From Poronia punctata (Eukaryota; Ascomycota; Sordariomycetes; Xylariales; Xylariaceae), in assembly GCA_022579005.1 (NCBI GenBank), contig MU401616.1, positions 25,077 to 89,076 of the forward strand: DNA of 64,000 nt, written 5' to 3'. Within the stretch, counting starts at the first letter, position 1. Every line of letters starts with the position of its first letter. The translations under genes were made by a program, and so were the position numbers. Below, in pieces: positions 24,841 to 35,025 of this stretch. The notes beneath the pieces are model-generated. The model was not told where the DNA came from. It saw only the letters and a list, made by a program, of their open reading frames with translations, and searched no databases.

Positions 24841-27603
24841 CTTGAAATCCGAGTAGCAAATCCGAGTCCAGTGTATGAGTTCGAGATAGTTATCTCCGAC
24901 CCAGAAGCGGGGTTTCGAGATATTTGTAGGTTGTTATATATCAGGTGGCTGTCTAGCCGAGCGGGCCAGGCCGAGAATCGACGAATCTGGGGATACAATA
25001 TGCGATAGTCCGTCGGATGCGATGGGATTGAGGAACACACTCTATGTTTGTAATGGAAGTGAAGAGTGTGAACTCGTAGCCCCCAGATTGTGGTGAATAA
25101 GGCTGATTAATAAAGGTGGAATGCGAAGACCTCCGCCGCTCAAGGATTCATGTGGTCCGCTAGGGTCTGAACAGACGGTCGAGGGTGTAGGTGGCATAGG
25201 TGACCAAAGTAACCAAGGAACCCGTACATCCAGGACTGAGCGACAAGGGTCAGTCAAGTGATATACATAGAACGAGAGCCCAAGCCGAAGGCAGGTTCTA
25301 GGTATTCGGCGTACGTGAATTTCGGAGACGTCCTATTTCAAAACCAAAAGCATCTGCTATTCTGCTGGTCACTGGAAGGGAAGTTCCTTGCCGTCGCGGC
25401 GACTTTTCGGAATTGAGAGACGGCGACGGACTGAACACCGCTTCGACCAAGTGCGAGATGTTTTGTTCCACTCCCAGGACAGATACGCAGACCCTGGAGT
25501 GCCTGGAAGTGTCCTAGAGGCCTAGGGGCCTTGGGATTATGCTGATGAAATGGTAGAGCTGAGACGGAAAGACATGTGACGTTGTACCTCGTCGTCAGGA
25601 CTCAGCACGGGCCAACAGTTGGAAAAGATGTCCAGTTAGCGCAATGGACAGCGCCCAAATCGACAAGTATTTCGGATTTCTGAACGGTAGCTTTTCGCTT
25701 TCTTTTGTCGTAGTCAGTGTATATTGGACAGTTTCATGTCTGGGGACACTTTTGGTTGTATGTCTTCAAGTGTAACAGATACCAAGAGTGATGTTGTTCG
25801 AGGGGTGGGTTGAGCCACCCAATTGAGCAAGTTTTAATTGGCCGAGGTGCCCAAAAGCTGGTCAACTTTTTTGCATCTTCAGGTAAGGCCACGCCATCTG
25901 ATTGGACGAGGCGCTGTTCTTCAGTTGGTGCCCCTGGGGTGTTATCCAAGGTTTGTAAGCCCTGCCTGGGGATTGCCTAACTCGGACAAGTAGGTTACAG
26001 GTAGGTGATTCCTTGGCGGTTTCCCCCGGTCGTATTACTCGTAGTAGGCACTAGGCACTCACAGACGGTCGCGGTACTTATTATTAAAGGTGCATTCCGA
26101 TATCACCAATGGAAGTGGCCAAGCTGTTTAACACAAACATGCTTACGAGTACAACAGAAGGATTAAACCCTACCAAGTGTTCACTTAGCTATGGGTAGGA
26201 TACCTATAGTATGGATATCCCACACGGACTGACTGACTTCGTCCGCTAGATACCTAAGTAGGTACATTAGGTACCTATATAATGTTACCCCCCATCCCGC
26301 CGCGATCTTGCCGGTGGTACAAAAAACGTGGGGGGCGTCTCTTAGTTCGCTATTTGTCTGCAGATGGTTCTCTGCATCTCTGGTTGCTTGCAGGATCAAA
26401 GTCCAGGTATGTATGTAGGCAGATAAAAGGGAAGCGAACCACTCAGCTTATTACATGATATCGCTTAAAAACAAGGGTACGGCGCCTCGGTTCAAGTACC
26501 ACCTGATAGGAAATACTGTGTGGAATACTGTCATGTTAAATCGGTTGATGTCTGATATGATTATGTATTCCTCCGTAATGATGGATCTTGAATACGTGTT
26601 GCGCCTATCTTAACCCGCATCTCATGATATCTGATTTGTACGGTAATATATAAAAAGGTGTCATAAATCAATATGCCCAATGGATGCCGGAAGTGTGTCT
26701 ATCCTCTCCTGACATCCGCAGGGGGGCATATTTACCTATTGCTTGGGTCTTCCTAAGTTAGACACTGAGGCGGGGAAGGTCGCAAGGGTTCCGATGTGGT
26801 CTATCTAGGTGCTAGGTATCTTTAGGTGAATAAGTAGGTAGTGCAGCCTAACAGTAGAATTTGGGCTTATTGATTCCAGCAACGACGAAGGACAAGTCGA
26901 GAGACGCAATCTATACTGCTGTAATCATATCCTCCATGGTTGTCAGCGGACCAGCTCTGCTGCGGCTCGGTAGCTGGGGATATGTAGGCATCCATTTGAA
27001 TCGCCACCTAAACAACCGAAACCCGGATACGAGGCATCCATGAAGTGTATAAGGTAGCTTCTGTCCTAGGTACTTTGACGTCAACCAAGTTATTGGCCCC
27101 TTCCAAGCCTATTGATATTACATGCGCCGCAATTAGTCTAACAGGTAGGTACGCCGTAACCCTGAACCGCGCCTCCTTCCCCGAGGCCGGCGCATTGGGC
27201 TGACTGACGACATTTTATCAACGTACGCGTAAGCAAGGTGGCTTGGACCGACAATAAGCAGTCGTGTTTTCTCTGTTGCCAAGGTTCTTCTGTGTCTTCT
27301 GCTGCGCAGAAACGTATAGGTTCGAATGTCCGTTAGGATGACAGCGCGCCGGGCTCGCGCGGAAAGCCACGAGGCCATTAGCCAATATATGGGCACCGCC
27401 TAATAGAGCACCATATACACGTGTGTATAAAGATGAAGTGGAACAGAACACTCTGTACAGTGTCTCGGCAAAACCTAGACCAACGACAAGACTATCGCCC
27501 GAAATCGAATGCGGGAATGCGGAGTCTAATCTCGGGGGTATACCGAAGCATCAAACCCGGCAGAGATGGCTCTAGACGATTACTACCAAAACAAAATCGT
27601 TTA
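24841..27603. other. 2.8 kb spacer, no supported gene
   Basis: Left part is the promoter and leader of the copper-fist gene, right part the 3' flank of the SR140-like gene. Short frames (for example 25042-25257 - and 26181-26399 -) lack features. A tRNA-like D-arm sequence at about 25635-25652 is not followed by anticodon and T arms. TAGGTA-type motifs are common around 25985-26270. Confidence 0.55.
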
Positions 27604-30045
27604 TCACTCGCCTACGTCGGAGGCATCGGAGTCGGCAAACAAATCCACAGCTCTCATACGCTTCCTAGGCTGCAGTGACTGCTTGGCCGTCTCCGCCCCT
27701 TCATTCGGTACCTTGGAAGGTTTACCAGAGTCCGACTCGTTGAGACTCGGTGTATTTGTGGCGTCTTGCTCCGTATGCATCTTCTCATCATCTTCGGAAT
27801 CCATAGGAACCCCGTCAATGTCGCTGTCGAGATCTACCTCCATATCCAGGCCTTCATCCATCGCCTCACCATCGAGGTCATCTCCACTTGCAGCATCAAC
27901 GATCTTTTCCATCGTCTCGTCTTTCGTCGACACGGGAAGGAAGCCGTCATTGTCGATAGGAACGTGGGACCCTGCCTCAACCGTCTTCCATTTACCGCCC
28001 TTTTTCGGAGCTTCTTCCGGCAATTCGTCTTTCTTTGCACTCGGTGGTGACTCGAAGGTTTGGGTGAAGAATTGTTGAGCATCGTTGGGGAAAGCGCACC
28101 AGCCTTCCCACAGACCAAGCACTAATCCAACACTACGTTTCCATTTTTCTGCCCTGAGTCGGCCCCAGTTCAAGCGTTCGGCAAAAAGACCGAGATTCTC
28201 AAAAACCTTTCCCTCTTTTAGGGCGGTCTCGAAGAGCTGGCGGTAACGCCAGGCATGCCGGACGCCGCTCGCAGCCGACGACGAAAGTATGTCGCTCACC
28301 ACATAAAGACCGATCAGACTAGCAGCACTTGTATCGGGTGGCTGATTCGCTTTGGCCGTGGCACCTTCGGGTTGGGGGGTCGAGCTTAGTGAGCCGTTGC
28401 CGCGCTCATCGGAACCTGTCGCTCTCTTGTAGTCGGGATTGGCGGATGTTAGCGCAAATGGTCTTATGATGTTAGAGGCGATCGTATCGGCTATCTCTTC
28501 GGCTCCTCTGCTCGAATGAGTTATTGCGAAGGAAGTAAGGCGAGCGATGTCTCCCTTTCTTATCTGTCCCAGGTTTATGGGGAGTCGAGCCAACAGATGA
28601 GTAAGTTTTGCCTTTTCCAAGGGGTTTAGATATGACTTTTCACCATCTCCACCCTCCGGCGGCCTGTTCGCTTCCTCTTCGTAGTCTTCGTCGTCGGAAG
28701 AGTTATATTCTGGGTCCGACACAAACTCGTCGATCCCAGTAACGTACTCATAAGCCAGCGGCTTGTCGGGTAACTTCCATGCATGACTACCTTCGAAAAG
28801 CGGTAGGTACTTTCCTTGTCTTTCGGCTGCTTTTGGGCCCCCGGTCACAACTTCCCATAACCGCCAACGATACCATACACCACCTTCACTTCTGGCATCC
28901 CAGATCCACGCCCACTTCTCATCTCTCTGCACATCGGGCCGTGACATAAGAAGCGCCTCGAATTCGGGGCCGTGTTCGAGGACAGACTCAACCACCTTGT
29001 GGATAAGCCGAATCTGCTTAATATCGCTGGGCGCCCGCACCGGGACGTGTAGGATGGTCCTGGAAATCGGCCCGCCACCGGTGTTGTAGGACGAAGGAGG
29101 AGCAAAGCCTCGGTGAAAACCCCCCGGCTGGTAAGGCCCGGCATCATTGGCTTGCGGAACTGGCTTGGCTCCGAAGGCGTGGGACGTCGAGGTAGAAGTA
29201 AGGGTTGAAACCGCTGAAGTTGACACAGCAGAGGATAGATGTCTATGCAGAGACAAGTAGTATCCGTAGCCGAGATATTTATTCTGTAATGAGCTGACCG
29301 CAGCATCGATATCGGCAGCCGGTGTCTCTGCAGCAAGAACGGCAATGGCTGCCATCGACTTTCTTTCACCCCCTCCAGTGGCCGTAGAAGGTAGGATCTT
29401 GACACTCTCCACAACCAGACTAGCGGGCATTAGAGCCTTTATCACAGCTGGCGACGTTCCGGGTGGTAGGTTGGACAAGCGGATTGTTGGTCTGGCAATG
29501 GCCTTCTCTTCAGCCAGGTCTCGGGTGCGCGCATCAGTCTCGTCGTCGCTTGTGTCGAATGCTCTCGACACGCCCTTTGGTTTTGACAAGGGGCCATCGT
29601 CGTTTTCATCGTGAAACCCTAGTCTGCCTTTCCCATCTTCGTAGCCTTTCTTGCTGGACCCATGTTGCGGGGGTTCATATCTCTTCCTCCCAAAAGATGT
29701 AGGTAGTGGGCCGAGAGAGCCTGGTCCGCTCTTTAAACTCGATGCGCCAAAGTGTCTCTTTCCGAGTCCTCCCACGCCACCGAGTGAGGGCGCGTTGCCA
29801 CCGGGTCGGTTAAAGTTGGAAGTCTGCTGGTTCCTATTGCGACTGAAAACGCCCGCATCGTCATCGTCATCGTCGTGGTCGAAGCTTTTGACGAAACTTT
29901 CGTACACGGCTGCTGTCTCGGCAGCTTCCCGCTTGCGCTTGGCTTCGGCTTCGGCCTTTTGCTTTTCGAAAGCAGATTGCTTCGAGGGCTTCTGGAGCTT
30001 CGCTTGGACCTCGGGGAAGTCGTCGAGTTCTTGGTTTGCCGACAT
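27604..30045 (-). CDS. U2 snRNP-associated SURP/CID protein (SR140/U2SURP type)
   Basis: Single exon, 813 aa, predicted nuclear pre-mRNA splicing factor acting with U2 snRNP. The N-terminus is charged with a coiled coil (FEKQKAEAEAKRKREAAE) and an acidic run. A divergent RRM lies at about 185-270 (ARPTIRLSNLPPGTSP). The SURP (SWAP) module is at about 345-400 (IRLIHKVVESVLEHGPEFE; WIWDARSEGGVWYRWRLWE). A CID-like region (about 475-660) starts LNPLEKAKLTHLLARLPIN and includes EEIADTIASNIIRPF. The C-terminus is acidic and ends with a basic KRMRAVDLFADSD segment. The RRM-SURP-CID order is the SR140/U2SURP signature. The start is well placed: no in-frame Met lies nearer the upstream stop. The RRM lacks a strong aromatic RNP1, common in this family's fungal members. 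Confidence 0.88.
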   Translation of the reverse strand: MSANQELDDFPEVQAKLQKPSKQSAFEKQKAEAEAKRKREAAETAAVYESFVKSFDHDDDDDDAGVFSRNRNQQTSNFNRPGGNAPSLGGVGGLGKRHFGASSLKSGPGSLGPLPTSFGRKRYEPPQHGSSKKGYEDGKGRLGFHDENDDGPLSKPKGVSRAFDTSDDETDARTRDLAEEKAIARPTIRLSNLPPGTSPAVIKALMPASLVVESVKILPSTATGGGERKSMAAIAVLAAETPAADIDAAVSSLQNKYLGYGYYLSLHRHLSSAVSTSAVSTLTSTSTSHAFGAKPVPQANDAGPYQPGGFHRGFAPPSSYNTGGGPISRTILHVPVRAPSDIKQIRLIHKVVESVLEHGPEFEALLMSRPDVQRDEKWAWIWDARSEGGVWYRWRLWEVVTGGPKAAERQGKYLPLFEGSHAWKLPDKPLAYEYVTGIDEFVSDPEYNSSDDEDYEEEANRPPEGGDGEKSYLNPLEKAKLTHLLARLPINLGQIRKGDIARLTSFAITHSSRGAEEIADTIASNIIRPFALTSANPDYKRATGSDERGNGSLSSTPQPEGATAKANQPPDTSAASLIGLYVVSDILSSSAASGVRHAWRYRQLFETALKEGKVFENLGLFAERLNWGRLRAEKWKRSVGLVLGLWEGWCAFPNDAQQFFTQTFESPPSAKKDELPEEAPKKGGKWKTVEAGSHVPIDNDGFLPVSTKDETMEKIVDAASGDDLDGEAMDEGLDMEVDLDSDIDGVPMDSEDDEKMHTEQDATNTPSLNESDSGKPSKVPNEGAETAKQSLQPRKRMRAVDLFADSDASDVGE

Positions 30046-31256
30046 GGTGGTCCAACTCTATTTACTGCGGATCATTCCTAACACAGGATTGCCCGCCTCG
30101 TCGCGGGTTGCGCGCGCTGCGCAGACGCCAAATAAACAATTAACACAATTCTTTTTGCCCGTTTTAAGTGCCCACAGTCTGTAGCATACTATCTCTTCCA
30201 AGCGCCGTGTGAATCCGAGTTTCATAACAGGTAGGTAGTTGAGAATAATATGCGCATGTGCAAGTCCGTATGTTGGATTACGAGTCAAAGTGCAAGATTG
30301 CAATGAAGCTCAACTCAGCTACCTGTCGTAATTCCGAGGTGCTCTGTACGAGATAAGTCTGTATCAAGGCTACCCTGTAGTCTAGCGTAGGCGCTGTCAA
30401 TAATCTATCTATTCTTATCACTATCAATGATCAATGCTCAGTCTCTTATCACCGAACCAAAGCGTATCTACTCAGTACTCGTACACTCTCCCAGGTACAC
30501 TCGCAATATGCCATTTCAGTAAAACGAAAACATGACCAGATCGTGTATAGTATGAACTTAGAAAGAAGCCAGAGTCGAACCGACTAAGCTTTATCGAACC
30601 TCTCGTCGCATATTGCTACCCCAGGGAGTAGGTAGAGATACTGAGTGCGATAAAATGGCAATTATCGTATTGATCCCTCTTTCCCCTCTTGTACTTCTGT
30701 GTACCCCTCCGAGTCTATGCGCGTACGCGTACATACCTAGACAAAAAACACGAGACTCGGAGAGAGAAAGTTATCTGGAGCTGGACGATAACATCCGATG
30801 CAAGCATAGAAATATGGTTGTACGATGATGCACCGTCTACCTCACAGAGGCAGCAGAGATTCTTCCAAACCCCGATAAGCTTGCGAAGGTCAGCAGCCGA
30901 TGGTCCCTGTCGACTCGGCATACGCAGGATCGCCAGAGCTAGGTAATGTAGCATTGTACACGTAGGTGGTAGGTGCAGGTGATATCCCTAACGTACCCTA
31001 CTTATAAGTTGTCTAGACCGGCCCAGACATCAATCTCCGATAAACGGCGGGATCCCGGACTTCCCCATAATACCAACATTCACGTGTAGGTACTCGTACA
31101 TGCACGTCTATCCCTTCTCTCGAGACTACCTAGTCTCTCTTATTAGGGTTGGCAATATGCAGGGCCCCCATATTCGAGTTTGGGCGTGTTACCTTGATGT
31201 TTCTTGAGCAGTAGATATCGCAGGCAGTGGGCTACATAGTTTACTAGAGCTAGGCA
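30046..31256. other. Divergent promoter spacer
   Basis: No gene. It separates the minus-strand SR140-like gene from the plus-strand flavin oxidase. It contains TACTCGTAC/GTACTCGTACATG motifs (30472-30483, 31088-31100). No tRNA fold could be closed, although a B-box-like GGTTCGACTC occurs on the minus strand near 30572. Confidence 0.55.
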
Positions 31257-33133
31257 ATGTCGGAGAAGGCACTAGGACAACCAGCGGCGGGAGACGATTC
31301 CGCCAACTCTAATGCTAGTCTGGCGGCCGGTGGGAAGGCCTCAGAACCGGCAGCTGACGAAGAGACGGGCAAGTACACGCCTCCCAAAAGGTAAGATACG
31401 TTCACGGCTCACTGTCTCAGAAGTAATCCCTTCAGAGTTGCCGCAACGGATCCGGACAATAACGGTTTTATAAACAGCGTCAAGTGTTTCCGTACAGAGA
31501 CAGAGACGAAGCCTATAAACAAGTTACGAGACATTATGAAACCCTGCCCCTGGCAACTGGTTATATCACCACGACGCTAACAGACAATAAACAAAACAGT
31601 ATCCTCATAATCGGCTCCGGCGTTTTCGGCCTGAGCACGGCGCTAGCACTTACAAGACATACCGAGATTCCATCCGACACATCCATAACCATCGTCGATC
31701 GTTCGCCCGAACCAGGCGTGTTCCCTGCGCGCGACGCCTCCTCTATCGACTCGTCGCGCATCATCCGCGCCGATTACGCCGACCCGGCATATGTACGTTT
31801 AGCAGCCGAGGCGCTCGTCCACTGGCGCCGCGGCCCCAACGACCCCAACTCTCTGGGCGGCAGCGGTCGATACAACGAAAGCGGGCTTCTTCTGGTTGCC
31901 GAGGAGCGCGATGATGGCGCAACTGTGCGTCCAGACGGCAAGCCCACAGGGCTGGGTTATACCAAGCGCAGCTGGGTGAACGCGCTCATGATAGCGCATT
32001 CCGAAGGCCGGCCCCTGTCGAGCGTGCGACTCCTCCCTCACCGTTATGCCATCGGCCGTGCGATGGGCACCGATGCTGACTGGGCTGACTGGGGCTACCT
32101 GAACCTGGCGGCCGGGTGGGCAGATGCCGAGAGGAGCATGCAGTGGTTACATGAAAAGGTCGTTGATACAGGCCGTGTAACATTCGTGAATGGGACGGTG
32201 GAAACTCTCGAAACGGAGACGAGTACACAGAAAGAGTCTAAGAATATAGATACACAAGGAGGAGGGTGCGTCACAGGGGCCAGGCTCTCGGATGGCCGTA
32301 TTCTCTCCGCAGACCTCGTCATCGTCGCAGCCGGCGCTTGGACACCCTCCCTCGTGGACCTATCAGGCCAAGCCGTGGCGACAGGCCAGTGTGTAGCGTA
32401 CCTGCGACTGACTGAGGACGAGCAGGCAAAACTGGCCAAGATGCCCGTCTCCTTGAATCTTACAGACGGGTGTTTCGTTATACCTCCCCGGGATTGCGTA
32501 CTGAAGATCGGGAGACACGCATACGGGTATCTGAATCCGCAGACCCTGTCCAGCGAGCCTCTTGGAGAGAAAGATGGAGATAGACACCGTCGTACCGAGA
32601 AGAAACCTGCTACAGTGTCGAAGCCCCGAACTCACCTCACCGACCCCTCCCTCTCCATCCCTGCTGAAGGCGAGACCGATCTCCGCAGAGCACTACGGTG
32701 CATGATTCCCTGGCCAGACCTAGCCGAACGACCGTTCTTCAAGACGCGGCTGTGCTGGTATACGGACACGGCGACGGGTGACTGGATCATCGACTATCAC
32801 CCATCTTACGAGAACCTATTCATAGCCACAGGTGGCAGCGGCCACGCTTTTAAATTCTTGCCCATACTGGGTGACAAGGTAGTTGACTGTCTCATGGGGA
32901 GATGTCCCCAGGATTTCCGTGATAAATGGAAGTGGAAAGGGGGCGTGGATAGGAACCGTGATGACAAAGGCACAGAGACAACTGAAGGGGTTGTAAGTGA
33001 AGACTTGGCAGTTGAGGAGAGCATTTCCACAGAGGATGGTAGCCGAGGCGGAAAACCTGGTCAAATTTTGGAAATTGAGCTAGCAAAAAGTGGACGAACA
33101 TCATTACATCTAGAGGCCAATGGAAATTGCTAG
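31257..33133 (+). CDS. FAD-dependent fructosyl-amine / sarcosine-oxidase-like enzyme
   Basis: Predicted flavin oxidase for secondary amines (fructosyl amino acids, saccharopine or N-methyl amino acids), probably peroxisomal or cytosolic. Model: join(31257..31390, 31498..33133), 1770 nt, 589 aa. The main exon has the Rossmann motif ILIIGSGVFGLSTALALTR, RIIRADYADPAY, GRYNESGLLLVA and a C-terminal FIATGGSGHAFKFLP. The Cys in TRLCWYTDT lies where this family attaches FAD covalently. The main frame has no Met between its upstream stop and the Rossmann motif, so an upstream exon is required. The 31257 ATG opens a 45-codon frame (MSEKALGQPAAGDD...) ending at an AG|GTAAGA donor, and acceptor TACAG before 31498 restores frame. 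Enzyme family is firm; the first exon is my splice inference. No clear C-terminal SKL is seen. Confidence 0.75.
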
Positions 33134-34092
33134 GTTAGCCCGATAGATAAACCAACGACAGTTGAAACCCCTTTACCTCTCTGTATGCCCTGATGGATAA
33201 ACAGGCAAGTAGCCAGCCAACAGTCATGATACTGGAAGCCTTGCTCGAACAATCACAAAAGCGTCACGAGTCTGGAGTATAAAATATCCCGTAATTTGCG
33301 TTTATTCTCTAGGTGAGCGTCATCGCCCTACGGTTCTAAATTTTGTGCAGCTTCTTTCCTTCGTCTGACATAGGTGGTCAGGGGGGCAGGGCAACTGGCA
33401 AATCGCAAATCCTCATCGTTGCATGATGAGCCCACTACTACGGGTATGAAATTGCCAGAAGGCGCGCAAGACTGTTCACCGCACAAATGAGAGCGAGACC
33501 ATCTCAACTACCAACTGCACAGGTCTAAAGGTGCCATTACCGCCTCAGCAGTCCATTACTAACTGTTGACTGGTAACTCGGGTATCCCAACCCATGCTAC
33601 AACAGCCGCCAACCGCCCACTATCAACCATCCGACCAAAGTAAGTCGATGCTTTTTGTGACCACCCTCATTTTTTTAAGTTGATTAAGACGACAACGCCC
33701 GACCAGCGCGTGTGTCATCGAAGAGAGTGCAACCATGCAATCTATGTTTGTCCATCCGACCAGGTCTAGGAGACGTTTTCCGTGAAGAAACTATTCAACC
33801 TGGCCTCTCCCTTGTAAAACCCACGCCAATGTATAAACGCCGTGCAATGCAATGTAATGGGGGAATCAATGTTACAGATGACAGAAGCCGTAATGAAGCC
33901 ATCGTAGGCCTCGGCAACGTCAAAGAAAAATTCAAAGACGAAAACTCGTGAATTCGTAAAAAAAAGGATTACTCGTACAGAGGGGGTATATGGGTGTTGG
34001 GCTACGCAGGAATCGATGATCCAGGTATGCCCATCTGCGCGGCACGAGACAAGTTGCTCAGGCGCTCGCTCAGATTCGATCAGTGATGAACC
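33134..34092. other. Convergent 3' spacer
   Basis: No supported gene. A 79-codon frame at 33712-33951 lacks any recognisable feature and probably lies in the long 3' region of the TATA-binding protein gene. No repeats of note. Confidence 0.55.
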
Positions 34093-35025
34093 CTAGACCT
34101 TGCGGAAATCTGTTTACAAAGTCAGTACCACGGATATTGGATAAAACGAAGACGACAACGTACCCTGAAGGACGGGATAAATCATCTCAAAGGCTTGATA
34201 TATTTCTTCGCGGACTTTTGCTCCAGTCAAGACGATCTTGCCACTGACAAAGATGAGCAGCACGATCTTGGGCTTGATCATACGGTAAATCAAGCCAGGG
34301 AACAACTCGGGTTCGTAAGAACTGAAGTTGTGGTGACGAGAGGCCAGTCCCTCCAATCGAATGGGGAACTTGATATCGCAGCTTCCAACGATATTCTGAA
34401 TCTTGAAGTCCGTAAACTTGGCGTTGAAGCCGAGTTTCTGGATGATGCGCGCATACTTTCGGCTCGCCAGCTTCGAGTCATCCTCAGATTTGGCACCTGT
34501 AACGACCATCTTGCCCGAGGCAAAGATGAGGGCGGTGGTCTTCGGTTCACGAATACGCATGATAACAGCAGCAAAACGCTGGTGAGGTCAGCAAAAATGA
34601 CAGTCATGAATAGCTAGTTCACGATTTGTCATATTCGTACCTTTGGGTTGTATTCGGCATTTCTTGCATGCAGCGCAATCGTCTTCAGGTCCAGACGACA
34701 ATCCAAGTTAACCGTCGCGACGATGTTTCTTGAGCATGCAGGGTAAGCCTAGTGCACAGCACGTGGTATTTGACATTCATACGTACTGCAAGGTAGGAGT
34801 TAAGCCACTGCCGGCCTGAACCGCAGCGGGAGTAGCCGCAGGCGTCGCGGGAGTCACCCCGGTCGCATTTGCAGCCTGGTTGCCATGTGCACCACCGTTT
34901 GCAGCATTCTGGTTGTCAAAGGGAGGGGTGAGCTCATTGACAGTGCCCGGAAAGGAAAGCGAGCCAGGTGCAGTGAAAGCCTTGGCTTGCTGCGCATTCT
35001 GCGGGTGCGTCTGCAGAGAATCCAT
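34093..35025 (-). CDS. TATA-binding protein (TBP, TFIID subunit)
   Basis: Binds the TATA box and nucleates transcription by RNA polymerases I, II and III. Model: complement(join(34093..34109, 34164..34578, 34641..34728, 34787..35025)), 759 nt, 252 aa, normal fungal size. Start [12 protein letters not shown] (ATG at 35025, context CCAAAAATGG); an in-frame Met at 35037 is less likely. A glutamine/asparagine/alanine-rich N-terminal region is followed by the saddle: [20 protein letters not shown], then [20 protein letters not shown], and in the second repeat [20 protein letters not shown] with [15 protein letters not shown]. Introns are 54-62 nt. The last exon is only 17 nt and supplies the conserved ending VLQDFRKV; without it the protein would end in an aberrant read-through tail. 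Near-perfect match to fungal TBP makes this certain. Confidence 0.97.

Noticed and set aside
25626..25690. tRNA-like D-arm (TAGCGCAATGGACAGCGC)
   Set aside because: The following sequence cannot form an anticodon arm or T arm, even allowing an intron after the anticodon, so no tRNA is called.
30555..30600. B-box-like GGTTCGACTC on the minus strand
   Set aside because: The T-arm uses wobble pairs and no acceptor stem closes at tRNA distance.
33712..33951. 79-codon frame between convergent genes
   Set aside because: Lies in the presumed 3' region of TBP; no recognisable feature.
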